A model generated the notes under the pieces. The model had not been told where the DNA came from, did not search any database, and saw nothing but the letters and a program-made list of their open reading frames with translations. The translations under genes and the position numbers were made by a program. A DNA stretch of 64,000 nucleotides, from the NCBI RefSeq assembly GCF_004000825.1, contig NZ_BILZ01000008.1:1-64000 (forward strand), written 5' to 3'. Below, piece after piece: positions 51,990 to 60,224 of the stretch. The DNA comes from Paenibacillus kobensis NBRC 15729 (GTDB taxonomy: Bacteria > Bacillota > Bacilli > Paenibacillales > Paenibacillaceae). Every line of letters starts with the position of its first letter. Position 1 is the first letter of the stretch.

Positions 51990-52415
51990 TTAGGAATTGA
52001 TGTTCGCCGTCCACATCGTCCGCACCGCTTGTCCGATCATGACATCATCCGCTATTATTCCTGTCGAATCTGGACCTATAAATAAATCGGCTGACGCCGG
52101 GTTTAATTGAGACTGTCCGAATTTAGCGCTGACAACAATAACATACCGGAAGCCCGCTTGTTTCAATGATTGGCATAATGTATCAACGAACTCCGAACCG
52201 CTTTTCTCGGCTATGTAATGGCAGGCTGGATAGGTGACCACCCTCCCTTTGAACGGAATCTCAATGGCGTCCATCACGTCGCGCAGCTGCTCAAGCGCTG
52301 CTGTTACCTCGTCCGGCTGCTCGAGCCCGGTCAACCCGGTTACCGGCAGCAAGCAGGTGTCCAAGTAAGGCTTCAGTTCCTCCCATTGGCTGCTTTCGAT
52401 TTCGCTAAATTTCAT
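51990..52415 (-). CDS. ypiF: DUF2487 protein (YpiF)
   Basis: 141 residues, no transmembrane segment. Seen: KFSEIESSQWEELKPYLDTC, LPVTGLTG and TYPACHYIAE. Matches YpiF, the gene just before qcrA in B. subtilis. ATG 52415 is 10 nt from GAGGAG. Function unknown. Confidence 0.85.
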   Translation of the reverse strand: MKFSEIESSQWEELKPYLDTCLLPVTGLTGLEQPDEVTAALEQLRDVMDAIEIPFKGRVVTYPACHYIAEKSGSEFVDTLCQSLKQAGFRYVIVVSAKFGQSQLNPASADLFIGPDSTGIIADDVMIGQAVRTMWTANINS

Positions 52416-52492
52416 CTGTGATCCACTCCTCTTCGTCGCTCCCATCATCTTATCGCGTACAGCGTTCGTTTGCCAAGCGCGCACAGCACAAA

Positions 52493-52529
52493 AATAGCCT
52501 GAACCGCCAATGCCGGCAATCAGGCTATT
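52493..52529 (-). terminator. Terminator after the IDEAL gene
   Basis: A perfect 10-bp stem AATAGCCTGA/TCAGGCTATT with an inner GCC/GGC pair, then five T on the minus strand. It separates the IDEAL gene from ypiF. Confidence 0.88.
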
Positions 52530-52558
52530 CAATACGAGCCCTAGCAATTTGCAGCTTG

Positions 52559-52747
52559 CTAATGAGAAAGACGGAGAGCGTTCAATTGTTCCGCTAATCG
52601 ATGGAACGTATCCTCGTCACCGCTTGCAAGCGCAAGGTCAATGTCCCGATAGATTCGTTCTGTGCGAAACTTCAATACTGCATCGTCTAACACCATCTCT
52701 GCTGCCAATCCTAGCATCGTCTCATAAGTTGCTTTCATTTTGTCCAT
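52559..52747 (-). CDS. Small IDEAL-domain protein
   Basis: 62 residues. The IDEAL signature runs through LDDAVLKFRTERIYRDIDLA and the final LAEQLNALRL. In B. subtilis YpiB the same domain is fused to a UPF0302 domain; here it stands alone. ATG 52747 is 7 nt from GGAGGT. Function unknown. Confidence 0.82.
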   Translation of the reverse strand: MDKMKATYETMLGLAAEMVLDDAVLKFRTERIYRDIDLALASGDEDTFHRLAEQLNALRLSH

Positions 52748-52768
52748 AGGATACACCTCCAACCGGGG

Positions 52769-53275
52769 TTAAGAGATCCTATATTCTTTTCCTTTCACCA
52801 CGTAGCTTTCCATCGTCTTTCTCATGCGCTGCAAATCGTCTTCGGTCAATTCTCTGACAACTTTGGCGGGTGATCCGAGAGAAAGAGTATAGGGTGGAAT
52901 CTTTTTATTCTCGGTTACGATTGAACCGGCTCCTACTAAAGCATATTCACCGATGTCGGCGCCGTTAAGTACGATGGCCCCCATTCCGATTAATGTGCCC
53001 TTGCCTATACGGCACCCGTGTACAATCGCACCATGACCAACCGACACTTCATCTTCCAGAATCAGTGGTTGGTTAGCGTTCACATGGCCGATTACGCCGT
53101 CTTGTATATTCGTTCTTGCTCCAATTCGAATGGGGGCAAGATCTCCTCGCATTACGGCATTGAACCAGACGGACGCCTCGTCGCCTAAGCTTACGTCACC
53201 GATAATTTTCGCGCCTTCCGCCACATACACTTCTTTGCCGAATACCGGCATGATTCCTTGATATGGAATCCACAT
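52769..53275 (-). CDS. Gamma-carbonic-anhydrase-like hexapeptide protein
   Basis: 168 residues forming a left-handed beta-helix with repeated hexapeptides (VIGHVNANQP, VGHGAIVHGC, GMGAIVLNGA). Zinc-binding His64, His81 and His86 match the gamma-carbonic-anhydrase pattern. Activity of such YrdA/PaaY-like relatives is not certain. It begins about 60 nt after the SAP-like gene and ends 21 nt before the IDEAL gene. Confidence 0.9.
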   Translation of the reverse strand: MWIPYQGIMPVFGKEVYVAEGAKIIGDVSLGDEASVWFNAVMRGDLAPIRIGARTNIQDGVIGHVNANQPLILEDEVSVGHGAIVHGCRIGKGTLIGMGAIVLNGADIGEYALVGAGSIVTENKKIPPYTLSLGSPAKVVRELTEDDLQRMRKTMESYVVKGKEYRIS

Positions 53276-53335
53276 AGCTTGCAGCTCCTCTTCGACCGTT
53301 GTGTGGTGCTAGTCTATCAAGAGGAACGAGGAGTG

Positions 53336-54550
53336 TCAACGAAGCGGCCGTGCACTGCTTTCCTTCATGAACTCCCCGATAACTGCGGTTCCTAGCTTCG
53401 TCATCCTGATCACAGTACCCTGTTGCTCATGCTCGCCGACGCGCACAAATCCAAGATGCAGCATCATCGCGATGACACGCTGGGCAAATACCGACTCTGC
53501 CGTATCATAATAGAAAGGCTTTATGTACGGCAGCAGTGTCCGCTGGAGAGATTCCGCGGTTACCCACTGTCTTGCCAGACTGTCTACCCAATGGACGATG
53601 GACAACAGGTTTGGAATCGGTGTCCGGTACAGCTTCAACCAATACTTGAACAGCTTCATCGTATCGTCCGTCTGCTCTTGTGCCAGCCTGTCCTGCCCTG
53701 CTGCCGACAGCGTCAGCCGTTCCGGCTCTTCCTTCAACAACCGGCTATCAACGGCATAGTCATATAATAGAGACAACCGGTTCGGATAGACATGAAACTT
53801 CCGTCCATAACCAAACCGCCATTCTCCCTTCGCCGGCAGTGCCTCGCGGACACCTAGATGATCGAGGATTTGTTGCACATTCCGTTTGTACATCGAACCG
53901 TCTGCAGCCGTCGGCACCTCATAGCGTTCGACGTACCGAAGCAGATGAACCAAATCTTCGGCTAGCAGTCCTTGTTCGTCCCGGTAAGCATGCGGCTCAT
54001 CGGATGGAACAATCGTTACGGACATTCGGCGCTCCAGCGTATCCCGCAGCCGTGCTTTCAAGTCGCTTGGCACATGGAACATGTACCGGTTCGGTCCGGC
54101 CAGACCGTTGAACAACCACCCTTGATGTTTAAACTTCACAATGACGTCCCGTGGTGTCAGCTCTTTCGGTTTGGCGGATTTCGCTTGCTTGCGGCCTCCG
54201 GAAGGCCCTTTCTCCTTAACTGCCGTTCTCGGCGCTTGAGCCCTGCCCTGTGAAGCTGCCGTGTCGTTCTGGGCTTGCTCCTCTCCGAACTTGCTTTGCT
54301 GAATGCGGGCAGTCAAATCTTCCATACTGAACGATGATCTTGAGTCGAACAACAATGAATTTAAGAAGCGCAAGTCCTCCATACCCATTCGCCCGATCTG
54401 CTCATCAATCATTTCTTTGCGGCTTACGGTGGAGAGAATCGTCTGAATCAATTCATTCTTGGAATTGCCATTGCATTCGCACCGGTACTCGTTTGCAATT
54501 CGACTCAGCTGCTGGATATCTGCGTATCCGAGCATTTCGGCCAGATTCAT
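53336..54550 (-). CDS. Unknown protein with SAP-like N-terminus
   Basis: 404 residues. Residues 1-50 (LGYADIQQLSRIANEYR, then SKNELIQTILSTVSR) resemble a SAP-type DNA-binding helix pair. A Gln/Ala/Lys-rich linker follows (about 90-135), then a folded region of about 270 residues with winged-helix-like parts (RLTLSAAGQDRLAQEQ; MTKLGTAVIGEFMKE). No enzyme motif. Possibly nucleoid or helicase-associated, but this is a guess. Confidence 0.72.
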   Translation of the reverse strand: MNLAEMLGYADIQQLSRIANEYRCECNGNSKNELIQTILSTVSRKEMIDEQIGRMGMEDLRFLNSLLFDSRSSFSMEDLTARIQQSKFGEEQAQNDTAASQGRAQAPRTAVKEKGPSGGRKQAKSAKPKELTPRDVIVKFKHQGWLFNGLAGPNRYMFHVPSDLKARLRDTLERRMSVTIVPSDEPHAYRDEQGLLAEDLVHLLRYVERYEVPTAADGSMYKRNVQQILDHLGVREALPAKGEWRFGYGRKFHVYPNRLSLLYDYAVDSRLLKEEPERLTLSAAGQDRLAQEQTDDTMKLFKYWLKLYRTPIPNLLSIVHWVDSLARQWVTAESLQRTLLPYIKPFYYDTAESVFAQRVIAMMLHLGFVRVGEHEQQGTVIRMTKLGTAVIGEFMKESSARPLR

Positions 54551-54652
54551 CGCATTCCCTCCCCCTTCCTGCTGAATGTACTATCATTATGGGAAGAAGA
54601 TTGACATTTAAAACCTGTCCGCAATGATTTCCGCACTCATTCTGCAATAAAA

Positions 54653-54683
54653 AAACGCAAATCCCGAATTGGGAGATGCGTTT
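54653..54683 (-). terminator. Terminator of the phosphatase gene
   Basis: AAACGCA/TGCGTTT with inner TCCC/GGGA, loop GAATT-like, then seven T on the minus strand; 20 nt after the stop. Confidence 0.85.
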
Positions 54684-54703
54684 CTTCATTAAGTATCGTA
54701 TAG

Positions 54704-55300
54704 TCAATGCCACTGTTCGTTCTGAACGTGTGCGGTACAATTATAGAGCAAGGGCATCCAGCTCTCTTCGTTCCACTGCAGAATAGAGTAGGACAAATTA
54801 CCGATATGCTCATCTGGTGTGGTGCTGCACATGAGTGGGAGCATTGAAGCCATGAAGTTGCCATGTGACACGACGAGCAAGGAGATGTTCGGGCTTTCTG
54901 ATTTCCATTGCTCAATAAAAGAGGCAGCTCGCGAGTTAACCGATTCGTCGCTCTCTGCGCCTGCCGCTTCTAAAGGCCAATTGTCTCCCCACCGCTTCAG
55001 CCGGTCAGCGGCTGTCGTGCCTTCAATCTCACCAAAATACCGCTCCCGCAGCCGTGAATCTCCTGGGAGCTGACGGACCCCAATCGTGTCTGCGATAATC
55101 CGGGCCGTTTCCTCAGCGCGTGACAGATCACTCGAAATGACCGCGTCCCATCTGCGCTCCTCCGATGCAATCCTTCTTGCCAACGATTGCGCTTGGCGGA
55201 TGCCTTCCTCATTCAGCGGAATATCCGTCTGGCCTTGTATCTTGCCAAGCGCGTTCCACGCGGTTTGTCCATGTCTGACTAGGCCCATTATCACTTGCAT
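54704..55300 (-). CDS. Histidine phosphatase family protein
   Basis: 198 residues, phosphoglycerate-mutase-like. The catalytic LVRHGQTAWN and the second His in VVSHGN are intact, with the GEIEG motif between (ERYFGEIEG). Substrate unknown. It lies 38 nt after the anti-sigma gene and may be cotranscribed. Confidence 0.88.
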   Translation of the reverse strand: MQVIMGLVRHGQTAWNALGKIQGQTDIPLNEEGIRQAQSLARRIASEERRWDAVISSDLSRAEETARIIADTIGVRQLPGDSRLRERYFGEIEGTTAADRLKRWGDNWPLEAAGAESDESVNSRAASFIEQWKSESPNISLLVVSHGNFMASMLPLMCSTTPDEHIGNLSYSILQWNEESWMPLLYNCTAHVQNEQWH

Positions 55301-55338
55301 TCAACTCCAACTTATTCGTTCAATCCGGTCTAGCGGCC

Positions 55339-55947
55339 TTATCTTCTCGTGCGGGCGAACCAGTTCGACAGCAGCAGCGTCGCAATAACGCCAAACAGAG
55401 AGAATACGATCCAGTACTGCGGCACCGTCGGCACGACTTTCAGCACAAACGGATCGCTAATGCTTGCCACTGGCACTTCGGCATAGAACTCTCCGCCCAG
55501 AATGATACCGTCGCTGCCCGCATTCGCCGTCTCCAGAAGGCCCGTCATCGGTTCGGCATTCTGAACGGCCGTTCCCCAGTCGCCCAAAACAGCATAAATA
55601 AGTCCACTTATAAATATTGCCATGCAGCCGGCAATTAATAAAGCGCTTCGGAACCGGAAAGACGTCGTGAATCGATATGTACGGTCATGCACTGGACGAA
55701 GATAGTCATCGTCAGCATATATTCTGTCCATGACGCTTTGATTTAATTGAAAAGAGCGATCTTCTAAATCTGCCTCTTCTACTTCTGAGAACGACCGGAT
55801 CATCCAATCGCTTTCTTCCCATAACCGAAATTGCTCCGCGCATGCCGGACAGTCCAAGAGATGAAGGTCGATATCTACCTTATCGGTATCCTGATCGGGC
55901 AGTTCCCAATACAGGCCGAGTTTCTCCTGACATTCGTCACATCTCAT
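55339..55947 (-). CDS. Zinc-finger anti-sigma factor
   Basis: 202 residues. An N-terminal zinc-binding motif (CDECQEKLGLYWEL, then HLLDCPAC) typical of ECF anti-sigma factors, two transmembrane segments (about 101-121 and 176-196) and a short external loop. Start overlaps the sigma gene by 4 nt, the usual layout, so it most likely restrains the neighbouring sigma factor at the membrane. Confidence 0.88.
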   Translation of the reverse strand: MRCDECQEKLGLYWELPDQDTDKVDIDLHLLDCPACAEQFRLWEESDWMIRSFSEVEEADLEDRSFQLNQSVMDRIYADDDYLRPVHDRTYRFTTSFRFRSALLIAGCMAIFISGLIYAVLGDWGTAVQNAEPMTGLLETANAGSDGIILGGEFYAEVPVASISDPFVLKVVPTVPQYWIVFSLFGVIATLLLSNWFARTRR

Positions 55948-56543
55948 CGCGTTCTCATCCCTTCATATGGCTCCATGGAGGTTGCAGTTTCGTCAAAATA
56001 AGGCTCTAGCTGTGTCTTTACGCTTGTTCGTGCACGAAACAGCAAAGATTTAACGGAACTGACCGTCTGCCCCAAAATATTGGCGATCTCCTGATACTCC
56101 AGTTGCTCGTATTCCCTCAATATTAGGGCGGAACGCTGTTTCTCCGGCAAGTTGTTAATCGCATCCCGAACCATAGACATTCGTTCATTCTGAAGCAAAC
56201 GTAATTCGGGCACCGCATCCGGCGGCGCCAACGGCACAATGCCCGCTTCGTCGAGCGGTACGCTGCCCGATTTCTGCTTGCGCAGCTCGCTCAGCACCGT
56301 GTTGCGGGCGATTGTATATAACCAAGTCGAGAACGAAGCGTCCAATTCTCGGAATGAATGCAGGCTTCGGTAAGCCTTATAGAAGGTTTCCGAGCATAGA
56401 TCCTCCGCCATTAGCTCCAGCTTCGCGCTCTTGAGCATATGATAAATAAAGGCAAGGATCTTGCGTTGGTACCGCCGCATCAGTTCCGAATACATTTGGA
56501 CATTGCCGTCCTTGATTTCTCGTATCAATTGGGTGTCGGTCAC
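55944..56543 (-). CDS. ECF RNA polymerase sigma factor, SigX/SigW-like
   Basis: 199 residues with sigma region 2 (AEDLCSETFYKAYRSLHSF, FSTWLYTIARN) and region 4 (LPEKQRSALILREYEQLEYQ, EIANILGQTVSSVKSLLFRA). RBS GGGGAGG is upstream of the start. An ECF-like promoter lies about 50 nt upstream, so autoregulation is likely. Stress signal unknown. Confidence 0.92.
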   Translation of the reverse strand: MTDTQLIREIKDGNVQMYSELMRRYQRKILAFIYHMLKSAKLELMAEDLCSETFYKAYRSLHSFRELDASFSTWLYTIARNTVLSELRKQKSGSVPLDEAGIVPLAPPDAVPELRLLQNERMSMVRDAINNLPEKQRSALILREYEQLEYQEIANILGQTVSSVKSLLFRARTSVKTQLEPYFDETATSMEPYEGMRTR

Positions 56544-56594
56544 GACAGGCGAACCTCCCCACCTGCGGAGTCTTCTCGGTTCGGCCTACATATT

Positions 56595-56620
56595 GTACCG
56601 GACCGGAAGCAAAAAGTTGC
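56595..56620 (-). promoter_or_regulatory. Possible autoregulatory ECF promoter
   Basis: GCAAC (56616-56620) and a GTAC-containing -10 (56595-56600) on the minus strand, about 15-17 nt apart, as in ECF promoters with AAC in the -35. Confidence 0.4.
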
Positions 56621-57277
56621 GGTGTACATAAAAATATTAAGGATAAAAAATTAGGACTTTGGACTACAAGAATACCAATTCGGCTAATGAGCCTAAATTC
56701 CTGCTACTTTCGACATCGGGCATTTCTATTTTGTATAACAAATTTATATACCCAAATGCTTCTGTATTGTAACACAGCCCGAATGGCACGTGGTTAAATA
56801 TTTGTTAAATCTCCCCACCTATATTCCTTTCGAAGGAATTCGAAGGCTTGCCCTCGAACACCCAACCAAAGGACTTCGTCCTCTGGACTCCTGTTGCTCT
56901 TACGAGGGTTGCCCTAGAGCGCCATTTTTTCTTTTCTACCCACCCAAACCCTCCCTGCAAGGGAGGGCCCCAGAGGACTCCGTTCCTCTGGACTCCTGGA
57001 AAGCTCACCTTGTTCCCGCCTGCTCCTGCCCGCCCTGCCCCTCCGGGCCAAGCTCTCTTTCGAACGCTCTTGGTACGATTGTTCGTTTGCTAACTTTTCG
57101 TCTAACCCCCACCGCTCGATAACCCAACGATACAACGATACCTAATGAACGGCCGGCTTCGCCTCGCATACAGCAAATTTTTAGTGCGGCTGCGCCTTGT
57201 ACGAGTATTGATTTACAAACGTTTGCAACTTGTTCGAGTTTGGGACGGCTGCGCCTCTGGGAGGCTTGGCTGAAGAG
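56621..57277. other. Gene-poor stretch with degenerate sequence
   Basis: No plausible coding gene on either strand. It holds repeated GGACT-CGT-CTCTGGACTCCTG units and small perfect hairpins, for example CCCTCCC-TGCAA-GGGAGGG (56949-56967). This looks like decayed or repetitive DNA. Confidence 0.7.
56871..56998. repeat. Pair of degenerate direct repeats
   Basis: A 23-nt unit at 56871-56893 recurs as a 24-nt unit at 56975-56998, ending in CTCTGGACTCCTG both times. A perfect 7-bp hairpin lies between them. Confidence 0.65.
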
Positions 57278-57460
57278 TAACGAATCGTATGAACGCTATT
57301 TTGCGCATGTTGAGGGATTTATGAAGCTTACGAATCCTAGAGACGTTATTTGGTGCATTTCAGCGTGCTGGCTTGGTTTTGTGCCCGAATAAGATGTTCT
57401 GGATTCCTTAGAATCGCAGAGTGAACATTTTCGGCCAAATAACGCTTATACGATTCGTTA
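57278..57460. repeat. Inverted-repeat element, possible MITE-like unit
   Basis: Outer arms 57278-57303 and 57435-57460 are inverted copies (22 of 26 positions match), sharing TAACGAATCGTAT and TATTT. A third, degenerate copy in direct orientation lies at 57328-57353. The element is about 183 nt and has no coding frame of note. Confidence 0.6.
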
Positions 57461-57486
57461 ACGCACCTACCTGTACGTTAACGCAC
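57456..57486. repeat. Short direct repeat
   Basis: CGTTAACGCAC occurs at 57456-57466 and again at 57476-57486, a 20-nt period, at the edge of the inverted-repeat element. Confidence 0.7.
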
Positions 57487-57512
57487 AGAGCTTGGTTATC
57501 TGATACAAGAAC

Positions 57513-57543
57513 AAAAAAAAATACCACCTCAATAAGAGGTGGT
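57513..57543 (-). terminator. Terminator of the candidate small RNA
   Basis: A perfect 8-bp stem ACCACCTC/GAGGTGGT with a 5-nt loop, one A, then nine T on the minus strand. Confidence 0.93.
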
Positions 57544-57593
57544 CCGCACATCGTGCGAATGATTTGGATAGGAGTGGAGAGAAACCATACTGT
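57514..57593 (-). ncRNA. Candidate small regulatory RNA (~80 nt)
   Basis: A consensus sigma-A promoter (57600-57628) fires into a transcript that ends about 80 nt later at a strong terminator. The predicted RNA has a C/U-rich single-stranded 5' part (TTTCTCTCCACTCCTATCC), a hairpin CGCAC-GAT-GTGCG (57545-57557) and the terminator stem. The C/U-rich part complements GGAG-type ribosome sites, as in known C-rich Gram-positive sRNAs. A 19-codon ORF inside lacks a ribosome site. Not matched to any named RNA. Confidence 0.6.
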
Positions 57594-57599
57594 ACTTTT

Positions 57600-57628
57600 A
57601 TTATATGTATACGTTTTCATTTTGTCAA
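57600..57628 (-). promoter_or_regulatory. Consensus sigma-A promoter
   Basis: TTGACA (57623-57628), a 17-nt spacer and TATAAT (57600-57605) on the minus strand: perfect matches at both elements, the strongest promoter seen in the window. Confidence 0.88.
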
Positions 57629-57730
57629 ACAGAATTTCTAACTTCCACTCTTTTCCTTCATTGTACGAGTTCATACAACCCCCTTCTTACTAGGAATGGA
57701 GCGATATGACCGCAGCCTGTACATAAAATA

Positions 57731-57771
57731 ATCCCATCTTTCGACTGCCGAAGCATGCTCCAAGATGGGAT
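57731..57771 (-). terminator. Terminator after tyrA
   Basis: Outer stem ATCCCATCTT/AAGATGGGAT (10 bp) with an inner GC-rich hairpin, followed by TATTTTA on the minus strand; 9 nt after the tyrA stop. Confidence 0.85.
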
Positions 57772-57779
57772 CATCGATT

Positions 57780-58871
57780 TTAGAAGTGCACCGAGTACTG
57801 AAGCTCGCCAAGCGCTGTTACAGCCTGATCGAGATCGTCTTGCTTGCGGAACGATAACCGGAGTATCCCCGGAACATCCTCGCGGCTTTCGATAATTTGA
57901 ATGTTGCTTAGGTTGATTCGCCGGTTGCCGAGCTCGGTCGTAATCCGCCCGATAATGCCTGGATGGTCCGGTACGTCGACATAACATTCATAAATGGAAT
58001 GGATAACACCTTTGCGGCGTTCTGGCAAGCTGTTGCGGAATTGGCCGGACGTTCGGAAGGCTTCACCAATGCCTTCGATATCGCTGTCCCGAAGCATTTG
58101 GGCGAATTCCTCGATGCCGTGATTCCAATCCTCTATAAGCCGAAGCATCACATCCCGGTTGTTCACGAGAATATCGCGCCACACGTTCGGGTCGCTCGAT
58201 GCAATCCGCGTGATGTCACGGAAGCCGCCTGCCGCAAGAAGCGAGTACAGATCATTCTCTTCGTTATACTTTCTCACCTGATTCGTAAGTGCCACGGCAA
58301 TCATATGAGGCAAATGACTAATAGCGCCTACGATGTCGTCATGCTCGTCCGCATCGACGATAACGATGTTCGCTTTCGTATACTTAAGCAGCTCTTTCAG
58401 ACGTTCCAGCGCTTCTGGAGGCGTCGACCGTTCCGGCGTTAACACATAGAACGCGTTCTCGTACAAATACACGGAGGCTGCCTCTACGCCGGAGCGCTCG
58501 GAACCTGCCATCGGATGTCCGCCGATGAACAGCGCTTCTCCGAGATCAAGCCTCCGTGCGCATGCGTTGACGGACGCTTTGGTGCTGCCGACGTCTGTAA
58601 TGATACAGCCCGGCTTTAACTTCATCCCTGCCAGCTGCTCTAAGTAGGAATCGAGACTGCCGACCGGCACGCATAAGAAAATAAAATCAGCGTCTTCTGC
58701 CGCCTCGTGCAAAGATGTCGTGGCATGATCCACGACACCCCGCTCGATATACTTGTTGACGGACGATTGGCGTGTCGAGTGACCGACCACGTACAGATCT
58801 GGCTTGCCTTTAAAACAAAGCGCAAGTGATCCTCCCATAAGCCCGACGCCGAATATCGCGATTTTGACCAT
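57780..58871 (-). CDS. tyrA: Prephenate dehydrogenase with ACT domain
   Basis: Tyrosine pathway. 363 residues: Rossmann GVGLMGGSLALC, active-site region GGHPMAGSERSG and SHLPHMIAVAL, and a C-terminal ACT domain (about 291-363, VDVPDHPGIIGRITTEL) for feedback by tyrosine. It follows hisC with a 3-nt gap, as in the B. subtilis aromatic supraoperon. aroE, next in B. subtilis, is absent. Confidence 0.96.
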   Translation of the reverse strand: MVKIAIFGVGLMGGSLALCFKGKPDLYVVGHSTRQSSVNKYIERGVVDHATTSLHEAAEDADFIFLCVPVGSLDSYLEQLAGMKLKPGCIITDVGSTKASVNACARRLDLGEALFIGGHPMAGSERSGVEAASVYLYENAFYVLTPERSTPPEALERLKELLKYTKANIVIVDADEHDDIVGAISHLPHMIAVALTNQVRKYNEENDLYSLLAAGGFRDITRIASSDPNVWRDILVNNRDVMLRLIEDWNHGIEEFAQMLRDSDIEGIGEAFRTSGQFRNSLPERRKGVIHSIYECYVDVPDHPGIIGRITTELGNRRINLSNIQIIESREDVPGILRLSFRKQDDLDQAVTALGELQYSVHF

Positions 58872-58874
58872 ACG

Positions 58875-59975
58875 CTATCCAAGCACCGCCGCTTCTTGCA
58901 GTACTTGCTCCAGCGCGGCGATAAACTTCTCGTTCTGATCGCGGCTGCCGACCGTAATCCGGATGTAAGTCGGGTAGAACTGCCAGCCTGCACGCGAGAT
59001 GATACCTTTGCGCAGCAGCGCGTCAAATACGTCGCGGGAAGGAAGCTTCGCGTCGAACATAATAAAGTTGCCGTGTGCGTCAAAGTATTGCAGACCCATA
59101 CGCTCGAATTGCTCGCGCAAATAAGCAAGACCTTCCGAGTTGCGGTCGCGGCATTCGTTCAAGAACGCTGTATCTTCAAGCGCTGCAAGAGCAGCGGCCT
59201 GTGCGACACGCGATGTGTTGAACGGCTCGCGGACTTGGTTGATGAACCGGATGACGTCCGGATGGCCGACACCATAGCCGATACGAAGCGAAGCAAGGCC
59301 GAAAATTTTGGAGAACGTACGCAGCACGATCAAGTTCTTATAAGTCGACAGAAGCTTGATACCATCTGGGAACGAAGCATCTGTAACGTACTCGACATAC
59401 GCCTCGTCAAGAACGACGAGCACGCTGCTCGGCACTTGCGACATGAACGATTCGAACTCATCCTTCGTGACGATCGTGCCTGTCGGGTTGTTCGGGTTGC
59501 ATACCCATACGAGCTTCGTACGGTCCGTCACACGGGAAAGCATCGCCGGCAGATCATGCTTGCCGTCCTTCAACGGCACTTCGATGACGCGTGCATTCTC
59601 GACCTCTGCATTATGTTTGTATACGCTGAACGTCTGATCTGCCATGATCGTCTCGTCGCCAGGAACGAGGAATGCGCGAGCGAGCATTAGAATAACTTCA
59701 TCCGACCCGCAGCCGAAAATAATGCTGTCCGTGCTGACGCCAAGCTGCGCTGCAAGAACTTTCGTCAGTTCGACGCTTGCGCCGTCCGGATAGATGCTTG
59801 CGTTGTTCGTAATTTCATGGATAACCGCTTCTTTGGCACGTTCGGAGCAGCCGAACGGGTTCTCATTGGAAGCGAGCTTAATAACTTCTGTCAGGCCAAG
59901 CTCTCGCTTAACGTCTTCTACTGGTTTGCCCGGTTGGTAAACGGGAAGATGGACGATATTGCTTTTCGGTTGCAT
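58875..59975 (-). CDS. hisC: Histidinol-phosphate (aromatic) aminotransferase
   Basis: 366 residues. Seen: SNENPFGCSERAKEAV, GCGSDEVILMLARAF, NPNNPTGT and the PLP-lysine motif RTFSKIFGLASLRIGYG. In B. subtilis HisC also transaminates aromatic keto acids, matching its place before tyrA. ATG 59975 is 9 nt from GAGGTG; GTG 59987 is less likely. Confidence 0.95.
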   Translation of the reverse strand: MQPKSNIVHLPVYQPGKPVEDVKRELGLTEVIKLASNENPFGCSERAKEAVIHEITNNASIYPDGASVELTKVLAAQLGVSTDSIIFGCGSDEVILMLARAFLVPGDETIMADQTFSVYKHNAEVENARVIEVPLKDGKHDLPAMLSRVTDRTKLVWVCNPNNPTGTIVTKDEFESFMSQVPSSVLVVLDEAYVEYVTDASFPDGIKLLSTYKNLIVLRTFSKIFGLASLRIGYGVGHPDVIRFINQVREPFNTSRVAQAAALAALEDTAFLNECRDRNSEGLAYLREQFERMGLQYFDAHGNFIMFDAKLPSRDVFDALLRKGIISRAGWQFYPTYIRITVGSRDQNEKFIAALEQVLQEAAVLG

Positions 59976-60023
59976 GAATCCATTCACCTCATCGACATTT
60001 CTTGAATTAACATCATATTAAAC

Positions 60024-60051
60024 ATTGTCTCATATATCTGGCGGGTTGCAA
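60024..60051 (-). promoter_or_regulatory. Possible hisC-tyrA promoter
   Basis: TTGCAA (60046-60051), 16 nt and GACAAT (60024-60029) on the minus strand, about 50 nt before hisC. It would allow expression independent of trp. Confidence 0.5.
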
Positions 60052-60180
60052 AGTAGTAATAACGCGGCAACGAAACAACGCTGTTAGGTTTCAGCGCGTT
60101 GGTGTGCGAATGCAATACAACTTCAAGGAATCCTGTAACTTAGAACGAACAGAATGCTCTGCTTGGCAGCTTTATAACAC

Positions 60181-60224
60181 AAAAAGGCCCGGACGTCCCA
60201 GCTGCTGCTGGTACGTTCGGGCTT
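60181..60224 (-). terminator. Terminator after trpA
   Basis: A long near-perfect stem, AAGCCCG-ACGT-CCAGC / GCTGG-ACGT-CGGGCCTT, then five T on the minus strand, 10 nt after the trpA stop. Confidence 0.9.

Noticed and set aside
57529-57588. A 19-codon leader-peptide-like ORF inside the small RNA
   Set aside because: Its ATG would be about 5 nt from the RNA 5' end without a ribosome site, and no downstream gene follows to be attenuated.
57408-57674. An 88-codon minus-strand frame across the candidate small RNA
   Set aside because: It runs through the consensus promoter and the terminator and has no family; the RNA explains the signals better.
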